Below, piece by piece: positions 23,336 to 36,685 of a stretch of DNA of 64,000 nt. How positions within the stretch are numbered: position 1 is the stretch's first letter; each line of letters opens with the position of its first letter. Origin of the DNA: Rhyacophila brunnea (taxonomy: Eukaryota; Arthropoda; Insecta; Trichoptera; Rhyacophilidae). A program made the translations under genes and the position numbers. The notes under the pieces are model-generated. The model worked only from the letters and a program-made list of their open reading frames with translations, was not told the DNA's origin and made no database searches. The stretch covers positions 2,418,001-2,482,000 of the forward strand of contig JAGYXB010001002.1 of the NCBI GenBank assembly GCA_022495005.1, read 5' to 3'.

Positions 23336-23501
23336 GATCAACCATAGAATATTATTTCAAAATTTGATAACGTAGCATTTTTTTTATGGCTGTTAAATGA
23401 TAATTTTTTAAACCAATGAAACTTATATACGAGTACATTCAATTAGCTCATATAACACAAAAATATTTAAAAGGTATTCAACAATAATTGGTGGTATTTA
23501 A

Positions 23502-24360
23502 ATCGTTATCAACCAGGATCAATCCACTGCTGGATTAAGGCCTGCCTAGCCTGATTCTATTCCTTTCTGTCATTTGAATTCCTGTATTTATCAAAATCGG
23601 TGATATTATATTTATCCTCATATTCATATCGTCATCATAATCATCGACCTGAACCAATCCACTGCTGGATAAAGCCTCCCTACCCTGATTCTACTCCTTT
23701 CTGTCATTTGAATTGCTGTATTTATCAAAATCGGTGATATTATATTTATCTATATATTCATATCGTTATCATCATCATCATCAACTAGGATCAATCCACT
23801 GCTGGATGAAGGGTTCCCTAGCCTGATTCTATTCCTTTATGTCATTTGAATTGCTGTATTTATCAAAATCTGTGATATTATATTTATCTACATATTAATA
23901 TCGTCATCATCACCATCGACCTGATCAATCCACTGCTGGATAAAGGCCTCCTTACCCATATTCTACTCCTTTCTGTCATTTGAATTGCTGTATTTATCAA
24001 AATCGGTGATATTATATTTATCTACATATTCATATCGTTATCATCATCATCATCAACTAGGATCAATCCACTGCTGGATGAAGAGTTCCCTAGCCTGATT
24101 CTATTCCTTTCTGTCATTTGAATTGCTGTATTTATCAAAATCGGTGATATTATATTTATCTACATATTAATATCGTCATCGTCACCATCGACCTGATCCA
24201 ATCCACTGCTGGATAAAGGCCTCCCTACCCATATTCTACTCCTTTCTGTCATTTGAATTGCTGTATTTATCAAAATTGGTGATATTATATTTATCTAAAT
24301 ACTCATATCGTTATCATCATCATCATCAACTAGGATCAATCCACTGCTGGATGAAGGATT
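23502..24360. repeat. tandem array, about 136-bp unit, 272-bp dimer, LINE-derived
   Basis: The phrase 'ccactgctgg' recurs at 23524, 23659, 23796, 23930, 24068, 24203 and 24341. Spacings alternate 135/137/134/138/135/138, so odd and even units form a dimer of about 272 bp. Odd units read 'caactaggatcaatcc' and even units 'cgacctgatc(c)aatcc'. On the minus strand the conserved core reads like QQWIDP followed by a (ATG)n-type run, which is the C-terminus and 3' tail of the LINE family also seen at 28.7 and 47.6 kb. A LINE 3' end therefore seems to have been amplified into a short satellite with higher-order structure. The last unit is truncated. Confidence 0.9.
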
Positions 24361-24364
24361 CCGC

Positions 24365-25380
24365 ATCCTCATTCTTCTACTATCAGCGAAATGTCAAACT
24401 GTCTGACGTGAATAAAAAACCCATCCCGAAGAGAAAACTATGGCGCCATCTATGCATACTTCACAATTATATTAAAATCCAACACCGCCAAGCCGTCTGC
24501 AAGACCTAGCGAGACAGACTGGCGAGAGCCAGCTGGCTCAGCTAGTAGTTCATTAATTGACAAAACCGGATATGATCATTATTTAATTATGTAGATTAAT
24601 CATTTTATAATATAATAAATTGCATTATTTCATTTACAATAATATTTTTTCGTTAACATCAATCAATAAAAGTAAATTATTGTCCTTCATATTATTAACG
24701 ATAAATATTTTGGAAAAACAGTCTTTTGGCAAGTTGTCATGTTTATTAGGCTATCATGGGTATTAATATTATTACCTAATATATACTTATTTTAATTTTC
24801 TACTTAAGTGATGGTTTTAATTATGTGATTATTGGAGGCGTACATGAGAAATTTCAATTAGAATTTACCCATGCCATTTTAAAATTGAATAAATTTAATA
24901 AATGGTGGTGATTTTACTTGTACATGTTCAGTGTGATCATGTGATCAGTTTTTTTCTAATATTGGGTACGTATAATAAAATTTATGAAACAGCTATTCTA
25001 AAATATTATTTTCTATTATTATGAACACAATATTTTAGAACACTTTGTATACAAGATACACATATAAGAAAAAGATTATAGATTTATGTTGACATACCAA
25101 GATTTTGCAAAAATAGAAATTGCCGTTTTTGTTTTCAGACTAAAGATAGTGCTCTTCGTTAATTATTAGTATACTAACTTTAGTAAAAAAGTATACGTGC
25201 AGACAAGCATATTCAACAAATGCCATTTGAATCATACTATCAACTCGTGGCTAGATAATTTATATTTTCTAATAAAATCTGCCAAAAATTGCGATAACAT
25301 TATAATTTTAAATTATTAACATTATTAAGTACATTATAAATTATATTTTGTACGCCTGGATATACGAAATCACACGGATA
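24365..25380. other. mostly AT-rich DNA with a possible Helitron-like end
   Basis: At 24526-24539 GAGCC-AGCT-GGCTC can form a hairpin, followed by CTAG (24542-24545) and T. This is a weak Helitron 3' candidate. The rest is featureless. Confidence 0.4.
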
Positions 25381-25700
25381 ATAATAGGCTCCAGAGCAGT
25401 GCGAGCATATCTAAAAAGATTTATATTGATGGACGATGAGTGTTATCCATGTGACGGTTACACATCTCAAACTGTGTGGCATTTCATCAACGACTGCTCT
25501 AGACTAGAAAAGGATTGATATACTCTCAGGACTCTATGTAGACAGCATAACCGTGAAATTGTCTACCAAAAATATTACAAAATACTGAACAACAAAACAA
25601 CACAAGAACACTACACAAAATAATTAATTCTGTCTATTAAAAAAATTAAAGATATAAATATAGGAACATAATTAACCACACATCAATGCAACTAACTCTC
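25381..25700 (+). pseudogene. LINE ORF2 C-terminal fragment with zinc knuckle
   Basis: The plus frame from 25381 reads GSRAVRAYLKRFILMDDE, then CYPCDGYTSQTVWHFINDCS, RLEKD, a stop, then YTLRTLCRQHNREIVYQKYY to a stop at 25621. The CxxC...H...C cluster after RAYLxRF is typical of the C-terminus of I/Jockey/R1-group LINEs. One internal stop and the absence of RT show a dead, 5'-truncated copy. The downstream 3' UTR ('acataattaaccacacatc') matches the split copy at 10163-10316, which is how that insertion was recognised. Confidence 0.75.
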
Positions 25701-28675
25701 CCAACCACCTTGTACGAATGAGCATGAGCATGGTTGTTTATATAAAAAAAAGTGCGGCTGGGCTTATGAACCAATCAAACATGTCGATTTCTCACAATTA
25801 TCAGCATAAATCTGTTAATTAGATGGTGGAGAGGCATAAGATGTATTGCATAGAATGATCTCAGAATTAAAAATATAAAAAGGGAATTTTGAGCCAGTTT
25901 TAAAACCGTCATATAAAAATTTCAAATATTATATTATTATGCAATAATTTGTCACCGATTAAAATTAAAAGATTTTATTAATTAGGTTAGGTTGGTAAAA
26001 CTTCAACTTTTAAGTATACCCTATCGTTGTCTTGAATTTAATTTAAGTAGAGTATTCCACGTCGGAGTTCAGAAAGTGTCACAGGAATTCAGTCAGTCCA
26101 ATTTACTTTTAATCCTTTACCTTCCCAGATTAAATGGCTTTCTCCGAAAGCCCTACCTTTAAGCATTTCGTATCTTTTACGCCTATAATCAACAACGGGG
26201 TCTTAAATTTTTAATCTCTTTTAATACCTTATTAATTCTTTCTTACTGGATTATATTTTGGACCAAAAATCTTGTAATATTACATTTTATAAGGGATTAA
26301 ATACTATGTTACATAAAGTCTTTTAAAATACTTATATGATTTAAGTTTTTACAAAATATTATCACCTTAATTCAAACAAGCGTTACATGAGTATTGCTTT
26401 TAATATTGTACATATTATACTACGTTTGTTAGTTAAAATACTATAATATTTAAATTACACTATATTTATATAATAATGGTGATATAGTATATCGTAACTT
26501 GTGATAGAGAGATGCATGTTAGGTTTAAAGAGGTAACCTAGCTGATGAAATGGTAATAGACTGGAATGTTATTCGACTAGTAGACAATCATCGTTGGAAA
26601 AATGTATCATACACCGTTAGCCAAGGATACTAACACAGAACAGAATTATATAAAAATAAATGGAAAAGCTATCACCATTGATCAAGGTTTTGAAGTAGGC
26701 TACTTTATAAAACCCAGGTAAAACAATATGCTCCGACTTTCTTTAAATATTGAATAACATTTACATGACAAACTTTTATATATATTATTATATTACAGCC
26801 GTAACTATTAACATAACATAAATAATCTCTGTTACATATTTAAGTTAATTCCATACGTTTTCCACTCTCGAGATCCGTAGCCTGTTATACCACACCCAGT
26901 AGGATAAACCAGTTCCCATACATTTTGTGTTTCCTGGACACAGACTTTAAATACGCCAGATTTATAAGTTTTGTAGATGTACGTAGCAGCAAAAAAATCA
27001 ATGTAATGAGATAATGGATGCTGATGATTAAAATATCACTTAGCTTATTTTTGCAAAAGGATTTACGATTGAAATGTTTAGTATTTTCTAATATCAATTA
27101 TGTAATTACATAAGCATTAAAAACTTTAAATCCGACATTATAACAGTTATAGTTATAGTTACTTTATCCATAATATATTAATATTGTTGTGTATTGCTAA
27201 CTATAAATGCATTACTTTTGTAGGACAGTTAAGTAGTTTTTTTTATTAATAATATTGTACTTAATTAAAGTTATTGGGCGTATACGGACGGAATCTTTAA
27301 TCGCATAAAGTATTAATTATACACTTTCTTTGGTGTTTTTTTATGAATATTGGAAAAATTGGAAAAAAATACCTTATATTATAATATAATATGGAAAACT
27401 GAAAATAAATAACTTGATTTTTATTTAAATTATATAATAAATCTGCTGACAGAGTTTTCGCCGACACACGTGAGACCCTCAAGAAATTGAATTTATTTTC
27501 CCCTTCACTGAAAGTTATGCACACATACATTCATATATCTCTAGTGGGGTTTGGTTCAGGTATAAAACCTACTCAGCTTAATAAAAAATAGTTATATTAT
27601 TATATATACATAGTGGTATTGAAGGGTTTATGTCGGAGGGTTTGTTTAACTTTAATTAAAATCACGAATTCGGTGCAATTGAATATTAGTTATATTTTAC
27701 GTTTTACACAAGATATTTAAAATATAATATTCTTATGGAGGTAACAAAAATGCATGTAAAAATTTACGAATAATTTGTTAAATATCACGGCACTTTGTTG
27801 TTAAGGGCGAAATTTTATTTATGAATTGATTTTATACGTCGGGTTAAAGAATAATTTTATTGTAAATTTTTAAAATATTGACGGGTACGTGCACTTGCAC
27901 TTGGCTGAAAGGTGGCGTATTTAGGTTTTGCGATGGTAGTTTCGACGGCTTGTTGCTGACAGCATCATTTTCATCAGCAGTTACCATTTTCTTCAAGCCA
28001 TACAAACAAGTTAACAAGTACATATTATTTTCTATGTTACGCCAAAATTTGTGAACTTATTTGCGACATTGTGTTGGACAAGGATACTTACTGGTCAAGC
28101 ATTTTTAATCATTTTGTTTTGAAGTGACAATCGCGATTACGAATTAAATATAGTATATACTCTCTAATTCTGTCGATTATAAGAATATTAATGGAGAGTT
28201 AGGCGTGTATAACGTAAGTACTACAAATGGAAATCTTGTTCAATGATTATTATTTTGTAAAGTAACATTTTGAAATCAAAACTGAGTTTGCAAAAGGATA
28301 AACAAGTATTTATATAGTTATTTTTGTTTAGTTAATTTAGTTAAATAATTGATATAAAGCCAAATTCAATATTTTCATCAATTGATAATGTCATTATACT
28401 AAAAAAATATTTTTAACTTTTTAAATTATTACCCTAACAAGAATAGACAAGTAAATAATATAATGTTTCTCCTCGTCTATTGCATCTTGTAGAAGTTGAA
28501 TTCTTTGAAAATATTTAAATTAAATGCTTGCAGTTAAATTATGTATTAAAATTGAAAAAAAAATATATATTGATGACGAGGGAGAATAGATAGTTAAACG
28601 TTTTGAGTTCATAACTGACTGGCGAAGCTAATAGTAGTGCGGCACAGCATAATCCGTAATAAATATCCTTGGGAG
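25700..28675. other. AT-rich non-coding DNA
   Basis: No confident gene. At 27925-27990 the minus strand carries CTGATGA and, 27 bases on, GAAAC, a hammerhead-like pair of boxes without a convincing stem II. Short open frames at 26885-27097 and 27297-27530 have no recognisable family. Confidence 0.45.
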
Positions 28676-28679
28676 ATTC

Positions 28680-28870
28680 ATCATTATCATCAGCCTGGAT
28701 CTATCCACTGCTAGATGAAGGCCTCTTCAAGCTGCTGCCACTTCTCTCGGTCCTGTGCATTACGTTGCTACGTACTTCCACAGAACTTTATCATTTCATC
28801 GATCCAGCGGCCTTTAGGTCTACCTTGCGGACGTTTGTACCTCTATTCCAAAAACGACGGGTTCCTAATC
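28680..28870 (-). pseudogene. RTE-type LINE C-terminus and 3' tail
   Basis: The minus strand reads RPQGRPKGRWIDEMIKFCGS, a stop, then QRNAQDREKWQQLEEAFI and a stop at 28711. It is followed by an ATC/GAT-rich tail ('tgatgataatgatg'). The GRPKxRWIDE block and AQDREKWxQLEEAFI are characteristic of the end of many arthropod LINE RT proteins. It is 5'-truncated with an internal stop. It is the same family that seeded the 23.5-24.4 kb array. Confidence 0.8.
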
Positions 28871-28944
28871 TTATAGCGATTACCAAACTACTAACCCAGA
28901 TTGAAATGCTTAGCATTTCTCGTTTTCTTTGCTGTAAACGGTGA

Positions 28945-29450
28945 CATAATATTATTGAAAAAAATAAACAAAGTAACTGATTGAGCTTTTTAAGTGGACT
29001 GTAATTATTTTTAGGGAAGATGAGGAGATCGGATCTAGGGGTGGGGGCGGTGGAACAGAATGCCAGACACTGACCTTTGTGATGATGATGGCTCCGTGAT
29101 CTGGTTTTAACTCTCACTCGCGCGGTATTGTTGTTTTGGGTTACCCGGTTCGTACACTCACGCAGTTTGTGTCACAGTTTTACGGATTATAATATGTGAG
29201 GGTGTATGAATGATGATGATAGATTCTGAATGGGTCTGTATCTATTGAGTCAATCACTTAAGCGACGGAATGCTGTTAGAAGCCCGCACACTCCGCTAAC
29301 GAGATGCAACTGAATGTCTCTTTGCAACGGGGTCTCCCATGACGCATAATTGCTCATACATTCTCTTGTGACAATAGCTTTGGGGATTAGGAGGTGGGTG
29401 AGGAGATAAGGAGTGGAATGGGAATATAAATGGGCCAACCAGTAACAATA
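28945..29450. other. GC-richer unassigned segment
   Basis: This stretch has higher GC, G-rich phrases ('ggaggtgggtgaggagataa') and short 'gatgatgat' runs. Frames on both strands are short and unlike known proteins. It is probably repeat-derived. Confidence 0.35.
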
Positions 29451-29459
29451 TTATAATAT

Positions 29460-32400
29460 TGACTGTCACATTAGACTTGGATTATGTGATATTTTGTATG
29501 GTTGGTGACGTAGTGTTTCTATTATGTGTATAATTAGAAATCTGCCACTACATGAATATGTTGCCAAATGATTCTTATTTTACACATGTAGTTCTGATTT
29601 TAATTTATTGATTAAATGTATTTGTAGCTCAATTCAGAATTTTTCAAAATATAAAATGTTAAATAAATGTAGAAAATAGCAATGGATTGATTGAATTGAT
29701 TAAACCAATTGATTAAAAACGTAAAAGTATACGAATTGATTGAATTACTTTTGTTTATTAATCAAATGCCAGTTAAAATATATCTCCCATCTGTGATTCT
29801 TTCATTCCACCCCAAAAAAGTTTGTCTCTATATAGCATTTTCCTCACATTTGCTACGTGATCGGAAATTTTATGAAAGACATCCACCAAATACGGAGCCT
29901 GTGTATAAATGATAAAGTAATCTACCCTCTAATATGGTTTTTTGTCCTTATTCATTTAAAAACCAAAAATTGATTTCGAAAAATTTAGTATCTACTTATA
30001 TTATAAAACATAACACAACCCTGCGACGAGATGTGAATTCAAAATATTGAAAATTCGTATGTTAAATCCATCTAAATGGGTGAGTATTTCAACACAGAAC
30101 AAGGTTTTACCGTGTGGATTGAAATATTTTTTCATATTTTTCAATATGTAACCCTAGCTGATATTTTCAATTGATCAAATTGGATATATTAATCATGCAA
30201 GGATAGGTAATGGTGTTATTGGATTTTGATAGATTTACAATACTGATTACAAAAAATAGTATTATCCACAATCTCATGATGTAAGAAAACGCAATTGTAA
30301 AAATAGCTATTAACAATAATTAATATAATACTACTTCTAAAATATTACCAAAAAAAAATGTTCTTGATCAATACTAACGTATTAAAATGGACATAAAAAT
30401 ATAAGTTTAGTGATTACATTAATATTTGATTCAATTCTTATTTCGTAATTTTTTTAAATTTTAAAAGTTTTATGCTAAAAACTCTTAGAGTCGTTTACAT
30501 CCATATTAGGAATGATGTTGATATTAATAATATTTATTTTAAGACAACGGTTATTACTATCATAGTAATTGAAAATCTATAATATTATTTAAATCTATAT
30601 AATGCAACTACCTGTAATTTAATTAATAATAAACATTACTTCATAATTAATTTTCCAATATCGGTCTATTTTTTTATTGACATACTTAAATTTAATTATA
30701 AATTATGTTTATAAAATAGTTTATTTAAAAATAAAAATATATCCCTTTGTAATAAAGGCGGGAGAAATTTTGACACCATTTAAAAATCAAGGTACGTTTG
30801 ATTCAAAGGCGCAAAAGATAGTCGAAATTATTACAAAATATAAATTTCAACTAAAAAAATAGAAAAAAATATTATAGAATATAATATAATAATTACAAGA
30901 TAAAAAGAACTTTTTATATACCACGTTTGTAAATTTTCTGTCGAATCATATAAACTTGACAATTCTATGTATCAATAAAAACTTTTTATTGTCCTTGATA
31001 GAAATACTAAATAAATATAGAATACTGAAATGTCATTTTGACTTTTCATATTGATTTCCATAGTAACGCACGTATATATTAATAATTTAGTTGGTAGGAC
31101 CCCATTAGCAACCAATAATAATAACTTTCCATACAAAACAGAATTAACTGAAAATGGATTCAATTCTCCTTAAAAATTGCTAAAAGAATGCATTGTCGTC
31201 ATGTTCTTATATATTCTAAAAGTTTCAAATGTCTAGCTAGTCGGGAAGTTAGTTAAAAATTCTTCAATCGTCCAATACAAATCTTGAACAAATAAGAAAA
31301 CAAATGTACTGGACACACAAGAAAAAAATAGTACAGGACAAACAAGAATACGAGCTGATAAAATCGTGGTAATAATTATAATATTTTTTCTTCTTTCTTT
31401 CTTTCGACCATGAATGATATTTTCATATCATAATTATAATATACTGTTTATAAAATTGAAAAAAGCGCATTACTCGAAATGCAATGAATGCAGGTTTAAG
31501 TTCCGTTTTCAAAAATTTTATTGAAATTATGTATATTTCTAAGGACTTCCAATTTATTTATATATGTTAATGTACCTCTATTTGAATAGTGAAAGATGAT
31601 TCTAATACAACAAAAAAAATATTTATTATTTTTAATGGGCATAGAAAGCGCCTATCTAATGTTTAATGGTAAATAAACTAACATGGTGACATAATGAGAT
31701 TTTGACAATAATTGTTAATGAGATATATCATAAATTGTATTATTGATATATTATATTGCCACGAAGATATCAAAAATATTACATAGAAAGTGAAATAATA
31801 CAATAAAGACGTAAAATAAAATACCTATATGAATATAAAAAAATCTGATAAAAATTATAATATATACTTATATATAATAACAAAGGTAGTTTCTATTTAC
31901 AAAACGTATAAGTTGAAAAGAATAACGGTATTTTTTAGCTTGAATAATATAAAAATCATATCAGAAACATTTCAGTTTTAATAAATTTATATTGTATACG
32001 TATAAGAAACAAGGATAATATGCAAATGAATTTGAACTTTGAATACCGAAAAATAAAATACCTACTAGTAGAGCCTACATTTTTAATCACGTGCGCATGT
32101 TTTCAAGTTATTTACAACCAACATTTTTCATGCATACTTATTAACCAAGTAATGTTTATTAATGTAGCAAAATAAAATCATTATTTAAATTCAATTTACG
32201 CAATACTAATTTATTTATAAAAATACACTGGCTTATTTTAAATTTAATTATGAGAGCTTTTTCACGAATTTGAGCTTTTATACATTTAATATTAAAATTA
32301 TTTAAATCAATTTAATGATATCGTATTCTTTATTATTATTTATATTGATTAAACACCGGTGTAGATCATAATTTCTGAAGGAGTTTTACGGCTTTTCCAC

Positions 32401-35400
32401 ATGAGAAGTTTTCATTTAGTCAAGCATTTCAGTTTTTTTCATTGATTACTTTATCGATGCTAAGTTTAATTTTAGTAGAGATATTGTAATATATATTATA
32501 AAAAAGTCAATATACAGTGCCTGCCTAGATATTTACTTCACATATGTTTAATTATGTCAAAACCTATTTTTTTCTACTTCGCAGAAAATTCTCAACTGAT
32601 TTCATGTGTAACTCTCATATTAGGTATATAATGTAAATATAATACATTATAAATATTCATTTTATAAAGTCTGAAGTGGCTTTGAAAGTTTATTTGGACT
32701 ATTTTTGAATAAAGAGAAGTCTTATAATACTAAATTGAATTAACTTTTAGCCTTTCAATAAATATTTTATGATATGGATAAATAATATGCATTGTATTTG
32801 AATTAACATCTTATTATACTCATAATTTATTATAAATATACATTTAAAAAAATTGAACCTACCTCATTCATATCTCATAATATGTAGTACGAGTATTATA
32901 GTTAATTGAAATTTTTAAAATGCAATACGTTGCTTAAAATAAAATGAACTTGGAACTTGAACCCTTGGGTAGGTACCACTAGATTATCGAATTTGTCATA
33001 TCTACGATATCTGGCCCACCTTCATTTGAGGGTATTGATATACTTAATTATTCACTCATTACTCAAATGTACGATACTAATCCATTCGACCCCTTTTCTA
33101 ACTTATCATGTAATACCCAGTAGTGACATCAATTGACAAAAATAATTAACAAAAACTCAAGCGGTAATGCAGTTTTCTGCATTTTCATTTGTTTTAAAAA
33201 ACAAGTGAGTCATGTTTACACTTATTATTATTTCATTTGTTTTAGAACAAATGAGTGAGTTTTTCACTTGTTTCCTTTGATTCCATCATTAAACATGACT
33301 AATTAAAAATAGGTTTATCTTTTTTAGAATTTACTACAGCCCAACATACACCTCTCTATGCCACATTATGTAATACTTAATATCCGGCTTTCTCTGTTAC
33401 CAAGGAACCAAATTGATATGCATAAGTGAGTACTGGAATCACACGTTTGTCAAACAATCTATATACGAATACAGAAAAACAACTCTAAGATACGTTGAAT
33501 TGACGAAATATTTAGGTTTGGCGGAATTACGTGGCAATGAATAACAAGAAACCGAGGGAAATCAAAGAGAGTTTAAAGAGGCTAAAACCCAGCAGTAAAT
33601 TTAAATGAGTTAATTTTGATGATATACCTAATATAAAACTGTGTAATTATTGTTTATAAATAATATTATATTATTATTAAATTGAAATAGTTATAATCGC
33701 AATATAAATCTGCAAATCATCTGAAGACACGCATTGCATATAATATAATATTAAAATAGGTATTGTGGATTTAAAATATTTATTATTTTTGCCATGAAAA
33801 TGTTAAAAATATTAAAATAATTTCATTCACATTTACACAAAAATATTTTTTTCAATACTCCTATCCAACATATACAATAATAACCCAAAGGCGTTCAGAT
33901 TTCTTAAGCGTTTCTATTCACAGATAAATCTTTTGAGAACTCAAACCAATTCAAGAAAAACTCTACTTCACCTCGCATTGATAGTAAAAAGATTTTCTAA
34001 GGATGACTGAATGACATAAATAATACATACCTGCAACAAAACCGAAAAATAATATGTTAGGTTATATTTTTGTTTTGAATTTAATATTTTAGTTACCTAA
34101 ATTTTAAGCTAGAGTATTTATCTTTTATCCTATCAATTTCAGGATTATTCTGCAGTTATTTTCAGTTTTACAATTTGTATTAAAATCTTAAGCTTATGGT
34201 TGACCTAGTAAAAAAGGCAATTTTTATATAAATATAAAACTATGGGTTATGGATCTGACTCTGAGGCTGGTAAACTATACATGTTGTATTTTCAATGTGT
34301 ATTTTATCCCGTGCATCAACGTAATATATATATATTAATTGTTGTTCTTTCTAAAAAGAATTATGTTAATATAACCTCCAATTTGCGCTAACTGATATGC
34401 TATACTTAATAAATAATAACTAACACATGGACTTTAGCTCAAGTTGAGTTGATAGTTAGCAATAAGTACTTGTAAAATTTATTCCTAAATATTTTTAAAT
34501 TTAAATTCGATATTATTTCTTTATTTAATATACAACATTTTAAAATGAGAATAAAAATTCAATTCTAAAATAAATAAATTCAATCGAGTAATTTCATCAA
34601 TTAAAGATACTGCATTGAAAGCGGGGCAGATCCAATTTTTGGTCATTACTATTTTTTCACCTACAATATAACCAAACAAAATTCTATCGTTTGATGTATA
34701 TCAGAGACAATTCCGTCAAAAAACAAGCGATATTGCGAAATTTTGATCTGTCTCTTATGTCGGTTTGTGCAACAAGGTAGTCAATCCTGACCTCTTCGTT
34801 ATTGTAACTAATAAAATTATTTAACTATTCATTTATTGCTTTGTTGTACATTATGAGTTATAATTTCGATTAATAGTTTCTTAAATACAAGATTATTTTG
34901 TAATAGTATTATGTTTTAATAACCATAACACTAACATTACAGTAAAATTTTAACATTTTGGTTTAAAACGAGTCGAAACTTTCAAAATTCGCCAAAATTC
35001 TGAAACTTATTTATTTACCCATAAAACTATACTAGGTACTCGTATTATACCGTGTGAAAGTACGGAATATTATTTAAGTGTATAATTTTTAGAGCATTAG
35101 TTTACAGATATTATCCAGATTTTTTTTAAATTCACTAAACTTTTTAAGGGTTGTATCTGCTCCCGTTTTAATGCAAGGTCTATAATTGCACACATTTATT
35201 TTTAACTTTTTATTTTACATAAGAAAGCCAAAGTGAAAAAACATAATTAATATTTTATTTTTCATTTTAATATTAAATATAATAATTAATATGGCGTATT
35301 AATAAAATAAAGATTGAATTATTTTTAAAAGTTGTAGGTTTTATTTCACTAAACAAGTTTATTTTATGGACGTATACCTAAAATTTAATTCTTTCATGTA

Positions 35401-35760
35401 AAAAATAGCTGTAATTTATATTATTTGTACTTTATTATTATAAATAAAAAAAAAACAATTCTGACTCGAAGGAAATACCTGGAATCCCACAGATCCAAAA
35501 ATGTATACTGTTGTTCCTGCTAAAACATTCCAGTAAATTGTATTCATAATTTAATGTCCTCTAAAATTTATATAATATCTGAGTTCACATTTTAAGAAGG
35601 TTGATTGTATAGTACTTCTGAAACTTTTTTGCATCACGGCACACTTTAAAAATCATATATTATATTATCAATCAAAGGTATATCATATCAATCAATTTGT
35701 CAAACATGAAATGTACGTAAAAATAACCAGATTAAAAAAGTTATATATAATATATATATA
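29460..35760. other. long AT-rich non-coding stretch
   Basis: No gene recognised over 6 kb. Minor items are two nearby variants of 'catttgttttaraaaacaartga' (33186 and 33233), each nearly self-complementary, and a degraded SINE-like phrase at 34275-34310 ('ttgtattttcaatgtgtatt'). Confidence 0.5.
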
Positions 35761-35764
35761 TATA

Positions 35765-36250
35765 TTTTTTTTTTTTTTAATATTTTGTGATTTTGCCATA
35801 TTTTGTAGATAATTGGGAAGATATCTTTGATGGTGGCCGATCTCTGCTAGGGGTTGACACAATAATAACAATAAGATAGATATAGAAAAACTATTATCAA
35901 TATTGGCACAAACACATTTTATCTTTATTGAGATTGTTAAGGGCCCATATACTCAACGTAGGTCAAAGTGGAGCTTTTATGGTATTTTCGAAGCATTAGC
36001 CTGAACATTCCTTAAACGTTGTAGATGATCTATTTATATAATTGTGTAGCCTTATTATCCTTTATATTTATTTTAAATATTTGATGACTGCATAAAGTAT
36101 TTTTATTACATAAAATAGTATTCTTTTAAAACTCTCGATCTAATGTTTTAGAATATAGTCATATTTCAGTACATACATGTGAAGTGGTGTTAAGATTTAT
36201 TAGATTTATTAATTTTTAAACGCATTTATAAAACCATTAGTATAATTTAT
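35765..36250 (-). mobile_element. interspersed repeat with poly(A), copy A (minus orientation)
   Basis: 36225-35945 read inversely matches 56095-56395: 'tttataaatgcgtttaaaaa', 'cttaacaccact', 'gtactgaaatatgactatat', 'aaaatactttatgcagtcat' and 'gctccactttgacctacg' are shared in order. In both copies a homopolymer (T here, A there) lies about 190-200 bp beyond the shared block on the same side, suggesting a retroposed element of about 480 bp. No coding frame was seen. Confidence 0.7.
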
Positions 36251-36553
36251 GTAGAAATTATTATAGTGAAATATTTATGATTAAAAATTATATTGATAAT
36301 CTCTGTGATCCTAAATTTGACAGGAAGTAGGCATTATATTATTTAAAAAATGGGCACGATTAACACATTTGAACATAATTTTAAAGATACCGAATATAAG
36401 CTATGTTTTTGACCATTTAAATGTAAAACATCATATGAATAATGATTGTTTTATAATAATTATTGACCTAAGAATAAGGTAGTGTTTTTTGAAATACGCC
36501 ATTTATATTGGCATTTCCCAGTGGTTAAGCTACAACATACGGCCGTAGCCATA

Positions 36554-36685
36554 AATTGTCAAACGATAAATAAAGTAAAGATTAATATCATGTTAACATG
36601 TACACCTAACTGAAAAAAAATCGTACATGTTCAAACACGCGCGTTAACATGATCTTACTCCCTACTTCATTTATCGTTTGTCAAT
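36554..36685. mobile_element. about 132-bp MITE with 44-bp inverted repeats
   Basis: 'aattgtcaaacgataaataa' at the left is matched by the reverse complement of the right end ('aattgacaaacgataaatga'). The repeat continues inward to 'atcatgttaac' in both arms. TA precedes and follows, which fits a Tc1/mariner-type target, but TA is weak evidence in AT-rich DNA. Confidence 0.7.

Noticed and set aside
23502..24360. A CRISPR array
   Set aside because: Units are directly adjacent, about 136 bp long and similar throughout, with no unique spacers; the context is eukaryotic.
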